The position numbers and the translations under genes were made by a program. Positions 1 to 7,394 of a stretch of DNA of 9,512 bases are shown here, piece after piece. Source of the DNA: Bacteroidota bacterium (GTDB lineage: Bacteria > Bacteroidota > Bacteroidia > NS11-12g > UBA955); assembly GCA_018969565.1 (NCBI GenBank), contig JAGWYC010000062.1, forward strand, positions 1-9,512, in the 5' to 3' direction. Within the stretch, counting starts at the first letter, position 1, and every line of letters begins with the position of its first letter. The notes below the pieces were generated by a model, which saw only the letters and a list, made by a program, of their open reading frames with translations, had not been told where the DNA came from and ran no database searches.

Positions 1-979
1 AGGATACCTGAACCTTCCCTTCTTTGCCCGTTCCCGTGAACTGAACCGCGAAATCAGCAGCTATGTGGTTGCCCTGGTGCGTCTGTTTGCGCTGGTATTT
101 GCATTATCTGCCATTGTTGCCTACTTCCTTTCCCAACGAATCACGCGACCGCTGAATTTGATCAGAAGGCAAATCGGACTGGTGAAACTCGGCGCAGGAA
201 ACCAACCCGTAGAATGGAAAAACAACGATGAAATCGGGCAGCTCGTGAACGAATACAATAAGATGCTCGTTCAGTTGGAAGAAAGTACCGACCGTCTGGC
301 CGACAGCGAACGGCAGGGTGCCTGGCGGGAAATGGCCAAGCAGGTAGCCCACGAAATTAAAAATCCGCTCACGCCGATGAAGCTCAGCCTGCAACACCTG
401 CAATACGCCTGGAGCAAGAAGGATGCAGACCTGGAAGAGAAATTCCGCAAAACCAGCGCGCTGCTCATCAACCAGATTGATGCCCTGAGCAAAATGGCAG
501 AAGAGTTCAGCTCTTTTGCGAAGATGCCTGAAGCCAGCATCAGGGATTTGCGCCTGCAGGATGTGTTGTCGCAAGCCATCCACCTGTTTGAACAGGAACC
601 TAACGCCCACATTGAAGTTTCCATACCGGAAACAGACATCATGCTCCGCGCTGACCCGGACCAACTGCTGCGGGTATTCACCAACATCCTGAAAAATGCC
701 GTCCAGGCTATTCCCGAAGGTATCAGCGGACATATTGAAGTAAGCACTTCCGTAGAAAACAATATGGCCCGTATTTCCTTCAGCGACAATGGCCGCGGCA
801 TCCCGCCGGAACTATACGACCGTATTTTCAGCCCCAATTTCAGCACTAAAAACTCGGGTATGGGACTGGGCCTGGCCATCAGCAGGAAAATCATTGAAAG
901 CTTCGGTGGAAGCATCAGCTTCAGCAGTCGTATGAATCAGGGAAGCACCTTTGTGGTCCGGCTTCCGCTCAACACCTGA
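1..979 (+). CDS. HAMP-domain sensor histidine kinase, NtrY-like (5' end cut off by window)
   Basis: Inner-membrane sensor kinase that would autophosphorylate on histidine and pass the phosphate to a response regulator. The frame is open from base 2 with no stop, so the gene begins upstream; the GTG at 65 is internal. Residues are numbered from the codon at base 2. A hydrophobic segment at about 23-44 (VVALVRLFALVFALSAIVAY) is the last transmembrane helix. A HAMP domain follows at about 45-100, with SQRITRPL at its start and the DEIGQL motif. The H-box AHEIKNPLTPMKLS holds the phosphorylated H117. The ATPase domain shows the N-box (TNILKNAVQAI, N228/N232), the G1 box DNGRGIP from D262, the F region IFSPNFSTK and the G2 box GMGLGLA from G286. 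The catalytic core is therefore complete. The H-box with NPLTP is typical of NtrY-like kinases. The sensor domain and any partner regulator lie outside the window, so signal and target are unknown. Only ten bases separate it from the next gene, which suggests one transcript. Confidence 0.93.
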   Translation, partial: GYLNLPFFARSRELNREISSYVVALVRLFALVFALSAIVAYFLSQRITRPLNLIRRQIGLVKLGAGNQPVEWKNNDEIGQLVNEYNKMLVQLEESTDRLADSERQGAWREMAKQVAHEIKNPLTPMKLSLQHLQYAWSKKDADLEEKFRKTSALLINQIDALSKMAEEFSSFAKMPEASIRDLRLQDVLSQAIHLFEQEPNAHIEVSIPETDIMLRADPDQLLRVFTNILKNAVQAIPEGISGHIEVSTSVENNMARISFSDNGRGIPPELYDRIFSPNFSTKNSGMGLGLAISRKIIESFGGSISFSSRMNQGSTFVVRLPLNT

Positions 980-989
980 GTTCTTGCCT

Positions 990-3900
990 ATGCTGCGCCT
1001 GTCTGCCTGGATATGTCTGATGATTTTGGGAATTCAGGCCCATGCGCAACAGGCCCGGCGCTATGCTTCCGTTCCCTGTCAGAACAACTGGTTCTCCCTC
1101 GACAGCCTGCCCATCGTTTCCGGCAGCCTGGAAGTGCGCATGCCCAAGGGAACCATGCTTCCTGAAAAACAGGTTCTGCTCTTGCCGGGAACGGGAAAGG
1201 TGCGCATGTTGCTGTCCTGCAACGAAGACGACACCTTTTACTGCTCCTGGCTTGCCATTACCGCTCCGCTGCATAAAACCATTCAGAACCTGAATGAGCA
1301 AATCAGACAACCCGGCTTGCGACAGGATGAATTCTGGCTCCCGTCCTTGCAACAGCAAACAGCAAACAGATTTATCAGAGACGGCAACAGCGGGCCGCGT
1401 GTGAGCGGGGTCATGTTCCGCGGCCTCAATACCGGCAATAACCAGGATCTGGTGCCCACCTCCGGCCTCAACCTGCAAATAAACGGATACCTCGCCCCGG
1501 GAATCGGCATCGAAGCCGCAATGACCGAACAGGAAGTGCCCTTCCAGCCGGAAGGCAGCAGCAATAGTCTGCAGGATTTCGACCGCATCTACCTGACCCT
1601 GAACCACGAAGGACAAAAACTCACCCTGGGTGATTTCCCGTTGCAGGACAATAACGGCTCCTACTTCCTCCGCTACCGCAAAAAGGCACGGGGGGTGTAC
1701 CTGGAAAATATAGATTCTTCCCTGGGTATCCGCGCATCAACGGCCCTGTCAAGAGGTCGATTTTCCCGCAATCAGATCCAAGGCACCGAACGCAATCAAG
1801 GACCATACCGCCTTACCGGTGCCGCCGGGGAAACGCCGCTCATTGTGGTATCAGGCAGCGAAGTGGTCTATCTGAACGGACAAAAAATGGAACGGGGCCT
1901 GAATAAGGATTATGTGATTGATTACAATATCGGAGAAATCACCTTTAACCCGAACCGCATCATCACCGCCTTCAGCCGTATTCTGGTCGAGTTTCAGTAC
2001 AGCGACCGCAACTATACCCGCTCTGTCAGCACCGCTGACCTGAACTGGAAGAAGGGCGCCCATACTTATCAGGCCGGCGTATTCAGCGAGAGCGACCTGA
2101 AAAACCAGCCCCTGCTTCAAAATCTGGATCTGTTCGACAGCAGCCGCAACCTGGACGCGCGGAGCATTCTTGCCGAGGCGGGAAATGATCCCCTGAACGC
2201 TGTAATCAGCGGCATTCGCCCCTTAAGCGGTTTTGACCCTTCCGCTGTAAACTATGTGCTCAAAGACAGCAACGGAACCCGAATCCTGGTATTTGCACCC
2301 GCCGCTGAACCCGGACGCAGCTACTTCAGGGCGAGCTTCAGCTTTGTCGGTCAGGGCAAGGGAAATTATGTAGCAGAAGCCGGCGCCGGTAATGGCCGCA
2401 TCTATCGCTGGGTGGCTCCTGTCGGTTCCCTGCCGTCGGGTGCGTACGAGCCGGTTATTCAACTGGCGCTGCCCGTGCGAAACACTATGATGCAACTGGC
2501 TCAGAAAAGCGACTGGTTGCCGCTTGGAAACCGAATAAAATGGCGCTCTGTGGCCGAAGCCGCGGCTTCCACTGCCGATAAAAATACCTTTTCCCGCATC
2601 GGCGACTCCACCAACAACGGCCGCGCAGGGATGCTTATACTGGAAGGAATACACCGCATCTCTGAAAGACCCCGAGACAGCGCCTGGACGCTGGGCCTGC
2701 TGCTGAAACATGAACGGGTAAGCCGGCAATTCAGCGCCATTGAGCGTTTCAGGGATGTGGAATTTGAGCGCTTCTGGTTTCGTGGGCTGAATAACCCGCA
2801 ATACAAACGTCCGGATGCCGCCGAAGCCATCTGGCAGGGCCAATTCAGCCTGAACGGCAGCAGGGATTTCAAACTGCAAAGCCGCCTGGATGCCTACCAC
2901 TACACCGGTTTTACTGCCTGGCGCAGGGAAAATTCCTTTAACTGGAAACCCGGCCACTGGTCAATCTACGCCGAAGATGCCCGCCTGAATGGAAAGCGCC
3001 CTGAGGAAGAAAACCAGAACAGCAACAGCAAGGTTCAGGGTGCTTACCGCCGTAAATCCCTGCAAAGCGGCCTGAACTGGGAACAGGAACAAAACCGCAT
3101 TCGGGATAAAAACGGCATCATCTACAGCAAGGGTTCTTACCGCTTTAATGACCTGGCTTTTTTCTTTGGCTTTGAAGGAAGCAAGGGCTGGAAATATCAG
3201 GCACAATTGGGTCAAAGAATTGACTATGGAATCAGTGCAACAAATTTTAAAGCCGGCAGCTCCGGTAATTCAGGCAGCCTGAGCGTTCGTCACCAGAAAG
3301 AAGATGGACAATTCTGGTTCACACAGTTGCACCGTCGCGGCCTGCGCATTCTGGACAGCAGCCTTTCCACCGCCGGGAATTCCGGTGGCAATCAGTGGAT
3401 GTTGCGCAGCGAATGGCTGCAAGAGTCTTCCTGGTACCGCATGAACGGTTTCGTGCAATCGGCCTCAGGCCGGGAACAGCGCAGGCAGTTTGTGTTTGTG
3501 GAAGTACCTGCCGGCCAGGGCACTTATTCCTGGATTGACTACAACGAGAATAAAATCCAGGAACAAAACGAATTCGAGCCGGCAGTGTTCCGCGACCAGG
3601 CCCGCTATATCCGACTCCTGCTGGCAACACCGGAATTCATCGCTTCACGCAATAACGATTATACGCTGAACGCCGAACTCCGCTTCCCGGAGCAGTGGAA
3701 ACGGGCGCGCTTCCTGCAGCGTTTCAGCAGCAGCCACAACCTGATGTTCAGCGGTAAAAACAACAACAGCAATCTGCTCCGCTCCTTAGTGCCGGAAGCG
3801 CTATACCGTGAAAACAGACCCGGAAACTACTTCTCCGGTCGTGCGCTATACCGACATAGTTTGTTCTACAACCGCAATGAAGGTAAACTCTCGCTGGAAT

Positions 3901-4481
3901 ACACCTATCAGCGCAACGAAACCCAGGCGCTGGTGAGCAACGGCACTGACAGCCGTCGAAACACCCGCCACCTGAGCACCCTGAGGTTCATGCCTCAAGG
4001 GTCCTGGCTGTGGAATCAGTTTCTGGAAATAGGGAATACTGGCTCTTATTCGGCCTTTTACAGGGTCAATAACTACGCGTACCGCTTCCGCAGTATAGAA
4101 GAAAAAATCACTTTCAACGGCTGGCGTAACTTCAGGCTCAGCCTGAATGGAAAAGCTGCGCCATTTACATTCAGCGACAGTTCCGGGCGCAAGGGCCTGA
4201 CACTGGATGCCGGCACGGAATGGCAGATGGGCTTATTCGGAAGCAGCAACCTCGAGGCTTCCTGCACCTACAGCAAGGTGCGTTTTGACGGCGATGCCTC
4301 CGGACCGGCAGCCTTTGATGTGTTGCGCGGCCTGCAGCCGGGAAACAACCTGCGCTGGAACCTGGCCCTGCGCATGAAAACCGGCAACCATGTGCAGATT
4401 GACCTGGGTTATGAAGGAAGGAAAATCCCCAACTTCAGAACCATCCACAACGCCAGGGTGGAAGCGCGGTATTTGTTTTAG
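990..4481 (+). CDS. Large secreted protein, predicted outer-membrane beta-barrel, function unknown
   Basis: I do not recognise a named family. I chose the ATG at 990 because it gives a clean signal peptide: residues 1-19 are MLRLSAWICLMILGIQAHA, with likely cleavage after A19 before QQ. A TTG at 951 in the same frame would add 13 residues inside the kinase gene and bury the signal. The mature part runs to residue 1163. A conserved-looking block at 271-320 contains SGSEVVYLNGQ and DYVIDYNIGEITF. Residues 848-863 contain WIDYNENKIQEQNEFE, an EF-hand-like loop. From about residue 500 the sequence alternates aromatic and polar residues in many short stretches, as barrel strands do, and it ends ARYLF with terminal phenylalanine, the usual outer-membrane barrel signature. 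There is no lipobox after the signal and no T9SS C-terminal domain, so it is probably itself embedded in the outer membrane rather than carried by T9SS. The VIDY..GEITF block loosely recalls stretches in SprA/Sov-type proteins, but this is weak. Location is fairly sure; role is not. Confidence 0.85.
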   Translation: MLRLSAWICLMILGIQAHAQQARRYASVPCQNNWFSLDSLPIVSGSLEVRMPKGTMLPEKQVLLLPGTGKVRMLLSCNEDDTFYCSWLAITAPLHKTIQNLNEQIRQPGLRQDEFWLPSLQQQTANRFIRDGNSGPRVSGVMFRGLNTGNNQDLVPTSGLNLQINGYLAPGIGIEAAMTEQEVPFQPEGSSNSLQDFDRIYLTLNHEGQKLTLGDFPLQDNNGSYFLRYRKKARGVYLENIDSSLGIRASTALSRGRFSRNQIQGTERNQGPYRLTGAAGETPLIVVSGSEVVYLNGQKMERGLNKDYVIDYNIGEITFNPNRIITAFSRILVEFQYSDRNYTRSVSTADLNWKKGAHTYQAGVFSESDLKNQPLLQNLDLFDSSRNLDARSILAEAGNDPLNAVISGIRPLSGFDPSAVNYVLKDSNGTRILVFAPAAEPGRSYFRASFSFVGQGKGNYVAEAGAGNGRIYRWVAPVGSLPSGAYEPVIQLALPVRNTMMQLAQKSDWLPLGNRIKWRSVAEAAASTADKNTFSRIGDSTNNGRAGMLILEGIHRISERPRDSAWTLGLLLKHERVSRQFSAIERFRDVEFERFWFRGLNNPQYKRPDAAEAIWQGQFSLNGSRDFKLQSRLDAYHYTGFTAWRRENSFNWKPGHWSIYAEDARLNGKRPEEENQNSNSKVQGAYRRKSLQSGLNWEQEQNRIRDKNGIIYSKGSYRFNDLAFFFGFEGSKGWKYQAQLGQRIDYGISATNFKAGSSGNSGSLSVRHQKEDGQFWFTQLHRRGLRILDSSLSTAGNSGGNQWMLRSEWLQESSWYRMNGFVQSASGREQRRQFVFVEVPAGQGTYSWIDYNENKIQEQNEFEPAVFRDQARYIRLLLATPEFIASRNNDYTLNAELRFPEQWKRARFLQRFSSSHNLMFSGKNNNSNLLRSLVPEALYRENRPGNYFSGRALYRHSLFYNRNEGKLSLEYTYQRNETQALVSNGTDSRRNTRHLSTLRFMPQGSWLWNQFLEIGNTGSYSAFYRVNNYAYRFRSIEEKITFNGWRNFRLSLNGKAAPFTFSDSSGRKGLTLDAGTEWQMGLFGSSNLEASCTYSKVRFDGDASGPAAFDVLRGLQPGNNLRWNLALRMKTGNHVQIDLGYEGRKIPNFRTIHNARVEARYLF

Positions 4482-5761
4482 GGGCGATGCTCTTCCCGAT
4501 ACCCCAACCACACCTGCCCGGTCCAGGCTGCGCTTACGGCCAGCGGGATGAAGAACAGATAGGGGTACGGCACGTGGATGAACAGGCTGAACACCCAGAG
4601 GTACACATGCAGGCTTCCCAGCAGGAATACCGGCAGGGGCATGGTTTCCTTCAGTTTCCTGAAATAGAAAAATGCCAGCGCCCCGGTGGTCAGCAACAAG
4701 GCCAGCAGTTGAAACTGCCTTGCGGCGAGAATCTTGTCGGAGAGGCTGCCCGGAGCCAGTTTGTAGAACCACCACGCAAAGCCGAAGCCTCGGCTGATCT
4801 GGAAGGGATTGTCGCCGGGCTTCTGCCAGCTTTGTCCCATCCATTCCTTTTCGGCTGCCGTGGTATAGCATTTCTGGGCATTCATGAATGAATCGGGACG
4901 CTCCGACAGAAACGGCCATACGTAGAGTAGCAGGATGCCCGCAAGCACGGGCAGGGCGACCTTCAGTACAAAGCGATAACCCTGCTGCTGCCACAATACT
5001 GCCACGGCCAGAGGCAGCCAGAGCACCAGAGAAAAGCGGCTCAGCAGGATACAGATCAACGAAAAGGCGGCCAGCCAGGGGTTGAGCGTGAGCACGCTGC
5101 GGCAAAACAGGAGATAATACCCGACCAGCAGCAGCTCAATAGAATACCCCATGTCGTCGCGCTGAAACAACAAGAGCAGTCCGGCAAAAGCCAAAGGAGC
5201 ATAAGCCATGAACTGCTGCTGCAAAGGGGAAGCCATCTTGCGCTGTAGCGGACGGAGGAACATCATGGCCATGCTAAAGAACAACATAGCAGCCCACACC
5301 CGGGCATCCAGGCCAATCCATTCAGACACCACAAAGGGCAACCAGTGCATGGGCAGGTAGGTGGGCGCCAGATAATACCCGAACTCCGTGATGGTATCAT
5401 AAACCACGGCCCCACCGAGCAGACGCTTTATAAACAACTGTATGGTGGGAATCACGTCGCTGCGCGAAGCATCCAAAAGGTACTGTTCCCCGATACCTGC
5501 ATAGACAAATAGAAAAAGGGCTATGGAAACCCAGAGCAGCGGATTCATCAGCGAAACCGTTTTCACGTTGCGGTGCTCTTGTTCCACCAGGTGAAGCCTG
5601 CTCACATAAAGGAAGGGCAAAAATGCAGCAACCAGCGACACCAAAGGGCTAAGCCAGTTGCCCAATAATCCCGGACGTATTGCCGACAGCAGAAATTGAA
5701 GCAGGAGCCCGCCCATCAGCACATAAGCGGTAGTGGTGGTGTAGCGATGATTGACCTTCAT
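4478..5761 (-). CDS. Polytopic inner-membrane protein, possible GT-C-type glycosyltransferase
   Basis: A 427-residue integral membrane protein with about nine or ten hydrophobic segments, among them roughly 12-28, 36-53, 74-90, 153-169, 186-199, 207-221, 229-257, 267-284, 351-366 and 376-416. Between the third and fourth helices is a long polar loop (about 92-125) with D97 and D102, followed by GYYLAPTYLPMHWLPF (128-143). The order of an acidic first outer loop followed by a Y/P-rich motif resembles GT-C enzymes such as the GT87 or ArnT/PMT groups, which move sugars from polyprenyl-phosphate carriers on the outer face of the membrane. SRFSLVLWLP (241-250) also fits that type. A second long loop at about 285-335 is rich in charged and aromatic residues. 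This call rests on general layout, not on a decisive motif; an O-antigen ligase or polymerase-like protein, or an uncharacterised membrane family, remains possible. The gene lies downstream of a strong terminator and probably has its own promoter, which I could not identify. Its stop overlaps that of the barrel gene. Confidence 0.8.
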   Translation of the reverse strand: MKVNHRYTTTTAYVLMGGLLLQFLLSAIRPGLLGNWLSPLVSLVAAFLPFLYVSRLHLVEQEHRNVKTVSLMNPLLWVSIALFLFVYAGIGEQYLLDASRSDVIPTIQLFIKRLLGGAVVYDTITEFGYYLAPTYLPMHWLPFVVSEWIGLDARVWAAMLFFSMAMMFLRPLQRKMASPLQQQFMAYAPLAFAGLLLLFQRDDMGYSIELLLVGYYLLFCRSVLTLNPWLAAFSLICILLSRFSLVLWLPLAVAVLWQQQGYRFVLKVALPVLAGILLLYVWPFLSERPDSFMNAQKCYTTAAEKEWMGQSWQKPGDNPFQISRGFGFAWWFYKLAPGSLSDKILAARQFQLLALLLTTGALAFFYFRKLKETMPLPVFLLGSLHVYLWVFSLFIHVPYPYLFFIPLAVSAAWTGQVWLGYREEHRP

Positions 5762-5770
5762 GTTTCTTTA

Positions 5771-5806
5771 AAAGCAAAACAGCCCGTCATGACTGCCGGG
5801 CTGTTT
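5771..5806 (-). terminator. Rho-independent terminator after the coiled-coil gene
   Basis: A perfect 10-bp inverted repeat, AAACAGCCCG at 5777-5786 and CGGGCTGTTT at 5797-5806, encloses a 10-base loop. Read leftwards, the stem is followed by the T-rich stretch TTTTGCTTTT. It sits 18 bases past the stop codon of the coiled-coil gene and 15 bases before the start of the next leftward gene, so it should separate their transcripts. Confidence 0.85.
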
Positions 5807-5824
5807 CCAAAGTTTATCAGCGGA

Positions 5825-6772
5825 TTATTTGAGGTTCAGTTTTGCAGAACCCACCATATATCCTTCGGTATAAATTTCGATGTTGTAGCTGCCTTTGCGG
5901 AATCCGTTCAGCGGTTTCCAGCGGGAAGTGAACTCCTTTTCAGCACGCTCAAACACGAAGGGAATGGAATAGGTGTAGAGACTTTCTTTGCCGTTGTACA
6001 TCATCTTTCCGGATTCATTGCCGGGATTGGCAATGGTCACCCCTTCAGGACCGGTTACTTTCACGTACAGGGTGCGTGGGCCTTCCGCAGCTTCATTGTT
6101 TTCGGCAACCTTCACAATCATGCGGAGCACTTCGGCAGCTCCGGCTTTATCCGTAGTTGCTTCTTTCTCGCTCATGAACTTCTTTTTCATGGCATCTACG
6201 CGCATGGAAGAAGCCTGCAGTCGCTCAGCAATCGATTTCAGGCGCTGGGCTTCTTTAGTCAGATTGGCATTTTTCTGTGCCGCAGCATTTAACTCTTCCT
6301 GCTGTGCCTGATTCTTCACCTCCAGTTTATTGTTGATTTCCTTCAGCTCGGTATTTTCATTTTCCAGACGGGCGATATACGCCTGCATCTCTTCAATTTT
6401 CTTCTTCAGATTGCGCTTATCTGCTTCGTTGGAATTTTTGTCGCGCTCCATCTTGGCTACGATGCGGCGCAATTCTTCTTTCTTGGCCGACAGTTCTGCG
6501 CTGATGCTTACGTTTTTGCTTGCCAATTGCACGCTGTCCGCCTGATACTTGGCCAGCAGGGAACGGGCATCCATCAGAAGCCGCTCTTTCTCCATGTTTA
6601 TTTTCTGCTCTGTTACCAGTTGGCCCTGAACCTGAGTTTTATCCCGGTCGCCTTTCCTCCACATGTACAGCAAACCAATATTCAGTGTCAGCAATACGCC
6701 GATGATGGAGTAGAGTAAAATTCTGCTCTTCTTGTCTTTTTCCTGGGTTGGGAAGTTACCTCGGTTTTCCAT
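5825..6772 (-). CDS. Single-pass membrane protein with long coiled coil and C-terminal beta domain
   Basis: Function not recognised. The frame can be extended upstream to 6886, but the ATG at 6770-6772 (MENRGNFPTQ) is the better start. It lies 23 bases downstream of a consensus Bacteroidota -7 box, and the extension would run across that promoter and into rfbC. The 315-residue protein has a short charged N-terminal tail (1-17), one transmembrane helix (about 18-38, ILLYSIIGVLLTLNIGLLYMW) and then a K/E/Q-rich helical region with heptad character from about 45 to 205 (for example KKKIEEMQAYIARLENENTELK split over 123-144). A compact, probably beta-rich domain follows at about 213-315, with YVKVTGPEGV and YNIEIYTEGYMVG. 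The tail next to the helix is basic and the coiled coil follows it, so the bulk probably faces the periplasm, although topology is not certain. It could be an envelope scaffold or spacer. It is monocistronic by context: own promoter, own terminator. Confidence 0.88.
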   Translation of the reverse strand: MENRGNFPTQEKDKKSRILLYSIIGVLLTLNIGLLYMWRKGDRDKTQVQGQLVTEQKINMEKERLLMDARSLLAKYQADSVQLASKNVSISAELSAKKEELRRIVAKMERDKNSNEADKRNLKKKIEEMQAYIARLENENTELKEINNKLEVKNQAQQEELNAAAQKNANLTKEAQRLKSIAERLQASSMRVDAMKKKFMSEKEATTDKAGAAEVLRMIVKVAENNEAAEGPRTLYVKVTGPEGVTIANPGNESGKMMYNGKESLYTYSIPFVFERAEKEFTSRWKPLNGFRKGSYNIEIYTEGYMVGSAKLNLK

Positions 6773-6795
6773 GTTGCAGATATACGTTATTTGCG

Positions 6796-6824
6796 CAAAG
6801 TTACACATACAATTTTCAAGCCAA
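6796..6824 (-). promoter_or_regulatory. Bacteroidota-type promoter for the coiled-coil gene
   Basis: On the minus strand the region reads TTG (6822-6824), 18 bases, then TAACTTTG (6796-6803), a full match to the TAnnTTTG -7 element with a -33 TTG at close to the usual spacing for the Bacteroidota primary sigma factor. It lies 23 bases before the chosen ATG at 6772, implying a short leader. It occupies the 64-base divergent gap shared with rfbC, so binding of one polymerase may affect the other side. Confidence 0.75.
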
Positions 6825-6836
6825 CACCTGTAAACC

Positions 6837-7394
6837 ATGAAGATTATCGAAGAACCGCTGCCAGGACTGCTCCTGATTGAACCCAAAGTATTCAGGGATG
6901 CCCGTGGTTATTTTTTTGAAAGTTTCAGCAGCCGCGAGATGGAATCACTGGGTATTAAAGTTCCCTTTGTGCAGGACAACCAAAGCCTGTCGCAGAAAGG
7001 GGTCTTACGCGGCTTGCATTTTCAGGGGCCGCCCGCAGCGCAGGATAAACTCGTGCGGGTGATTTCCGGAGCCGTACTCGATGTGGCCGTGGATGTACGC
7101 CAGGGCTCTCCTACCTATGGCCGTCACTTTGCGGTGGAACTAAGCGGCGATAACTTCCTGATGTTGTTCATTCCTAAGGGCTTTGCGCACGGCTTTGAAA
7201 CGCTCGAAGACAATACTGTGTTCTCCTACAAGTGCAGCGATTATTACCGTCCTGATACTGAAGGTGGCCTGCGATGGGATGACCCTGACGTGAACATTGC
7301 ATGGAGGGGACATGAAGCATTAGTTTCCGATAAAGACCAAAAACTGCCCGGCTGGGAAGCGTTTGAAAGTCCGTTTGAATTCGGAGCATATTAA
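6837..7394 (+). CDS. rfbC: dTDP-4-dehydrorhamnose 3,5-epimerase (RmlC/RfbC)
   Basis: Cytoplasmic cupin enzyme that epimerises dTDP-4-keto-6-deoxyglucose at C3 and C5, the third step from glucose-1-phosphate to dTDP-L-rhamnose, used in surface polysaccharides. The 185-residue length is normal for the family. Visible signatures are GYFFESF (24-30), QDNQSLS with the following VLRGLHFQ (57-63), KLVRV, DVAVDVRQGSPTYG, IPKGFAHGF (112-120) and YKCSDYYRP. By family knowledge H61 is the catalytic base and Y131 the catalytic acid; R58, K71 and D167 sit at the other active-site positions, so the enzyme looks intact. The ATG at 6837 starts the canonical MKIIEEPLPGLLLIEP N-terminus; there is no Shine-Dalgarno sequence, only an A/C-rich leader. 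The other rml genes (rfbA, B, D) are not in this window. Its stop codon overlaps the stop of tsaE. A related dTDP-sugar 3- or 5-epimerase is the only serious alternative. Confidence 0.95.
   Translation: MKIIEEPLPGLLLIEPKVFRDARGYFFESFSSREMESLGIKVPFVQDNQSLSQKGVLRGLHFQGPPAAQDKLVRVISGAVLDVAVDVRQGSPTYGRHFAVELSGDNFLMLFIPKGFAHGFETLEDNTVFSYKCSDYYRPDTEGGLRWDDPDVNIAWRGHEALVSDKDQKLPGWEAFESPFEFGAY

Noticed and set aside
104..733. Minus-strand open frame opposite the histidine kinase
   Set aside because: The plus strand has all kinase boxes in order; the opposite frame shows no motif.
1..979. Identifying the kinase as PorY, the partner of PorX
   Set aside because: The H-box and HAMP arrangement fit NtrY-like kinases in general, the sensor part is missing, and the porX gene is far away on the other strand; the sequence gives no specific support.
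951..989. TTG start giving a 13-residue longer barrel protein overlapping the kinase gene
   Set aside because: The extension precedes a perfect signal peptide that begins at the ATG at 990; keeping it would put non-signal residues in front of the hydrophobic core.
2223..2957. Long minus-strand open frame of 244 codons inside the barrel gene
   Set aside because: It lies entirely opposite a well-supported gene, has no recognisable domain and is explained by base composition of the real frame.
4233..5105. Minus-strand open frame of 290 codons spanning the convergent junction
   Set aside because: It overlaps the GT-C-like gene in another frame and the barrel gene antisense; its composition is that of a shadow frame with no domain.
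5808..5816. Minus-strand TAAACTTTG as a promoter for the GT-C-like gene
   Set aside because: The spacing within the element is three bases instead of two, and the strong terminator hairpin would lie between it and the gene.
5696..6292. Plus-strand open frame of 198 codons opposite the coiled-coil gene
   Set aside because: It crosses the terminator hairpin and is antisense to a protein with clear helix, coiled-coil and promoter support.
6773..6886. Upstream extension of the coiled-coil protein by 38 residues
   Set aside because: It crosses a consensus promoter and the start of rfbC, is rich in C, S and G unlike the rest, and the ATG at 6772 fits the promoter position.
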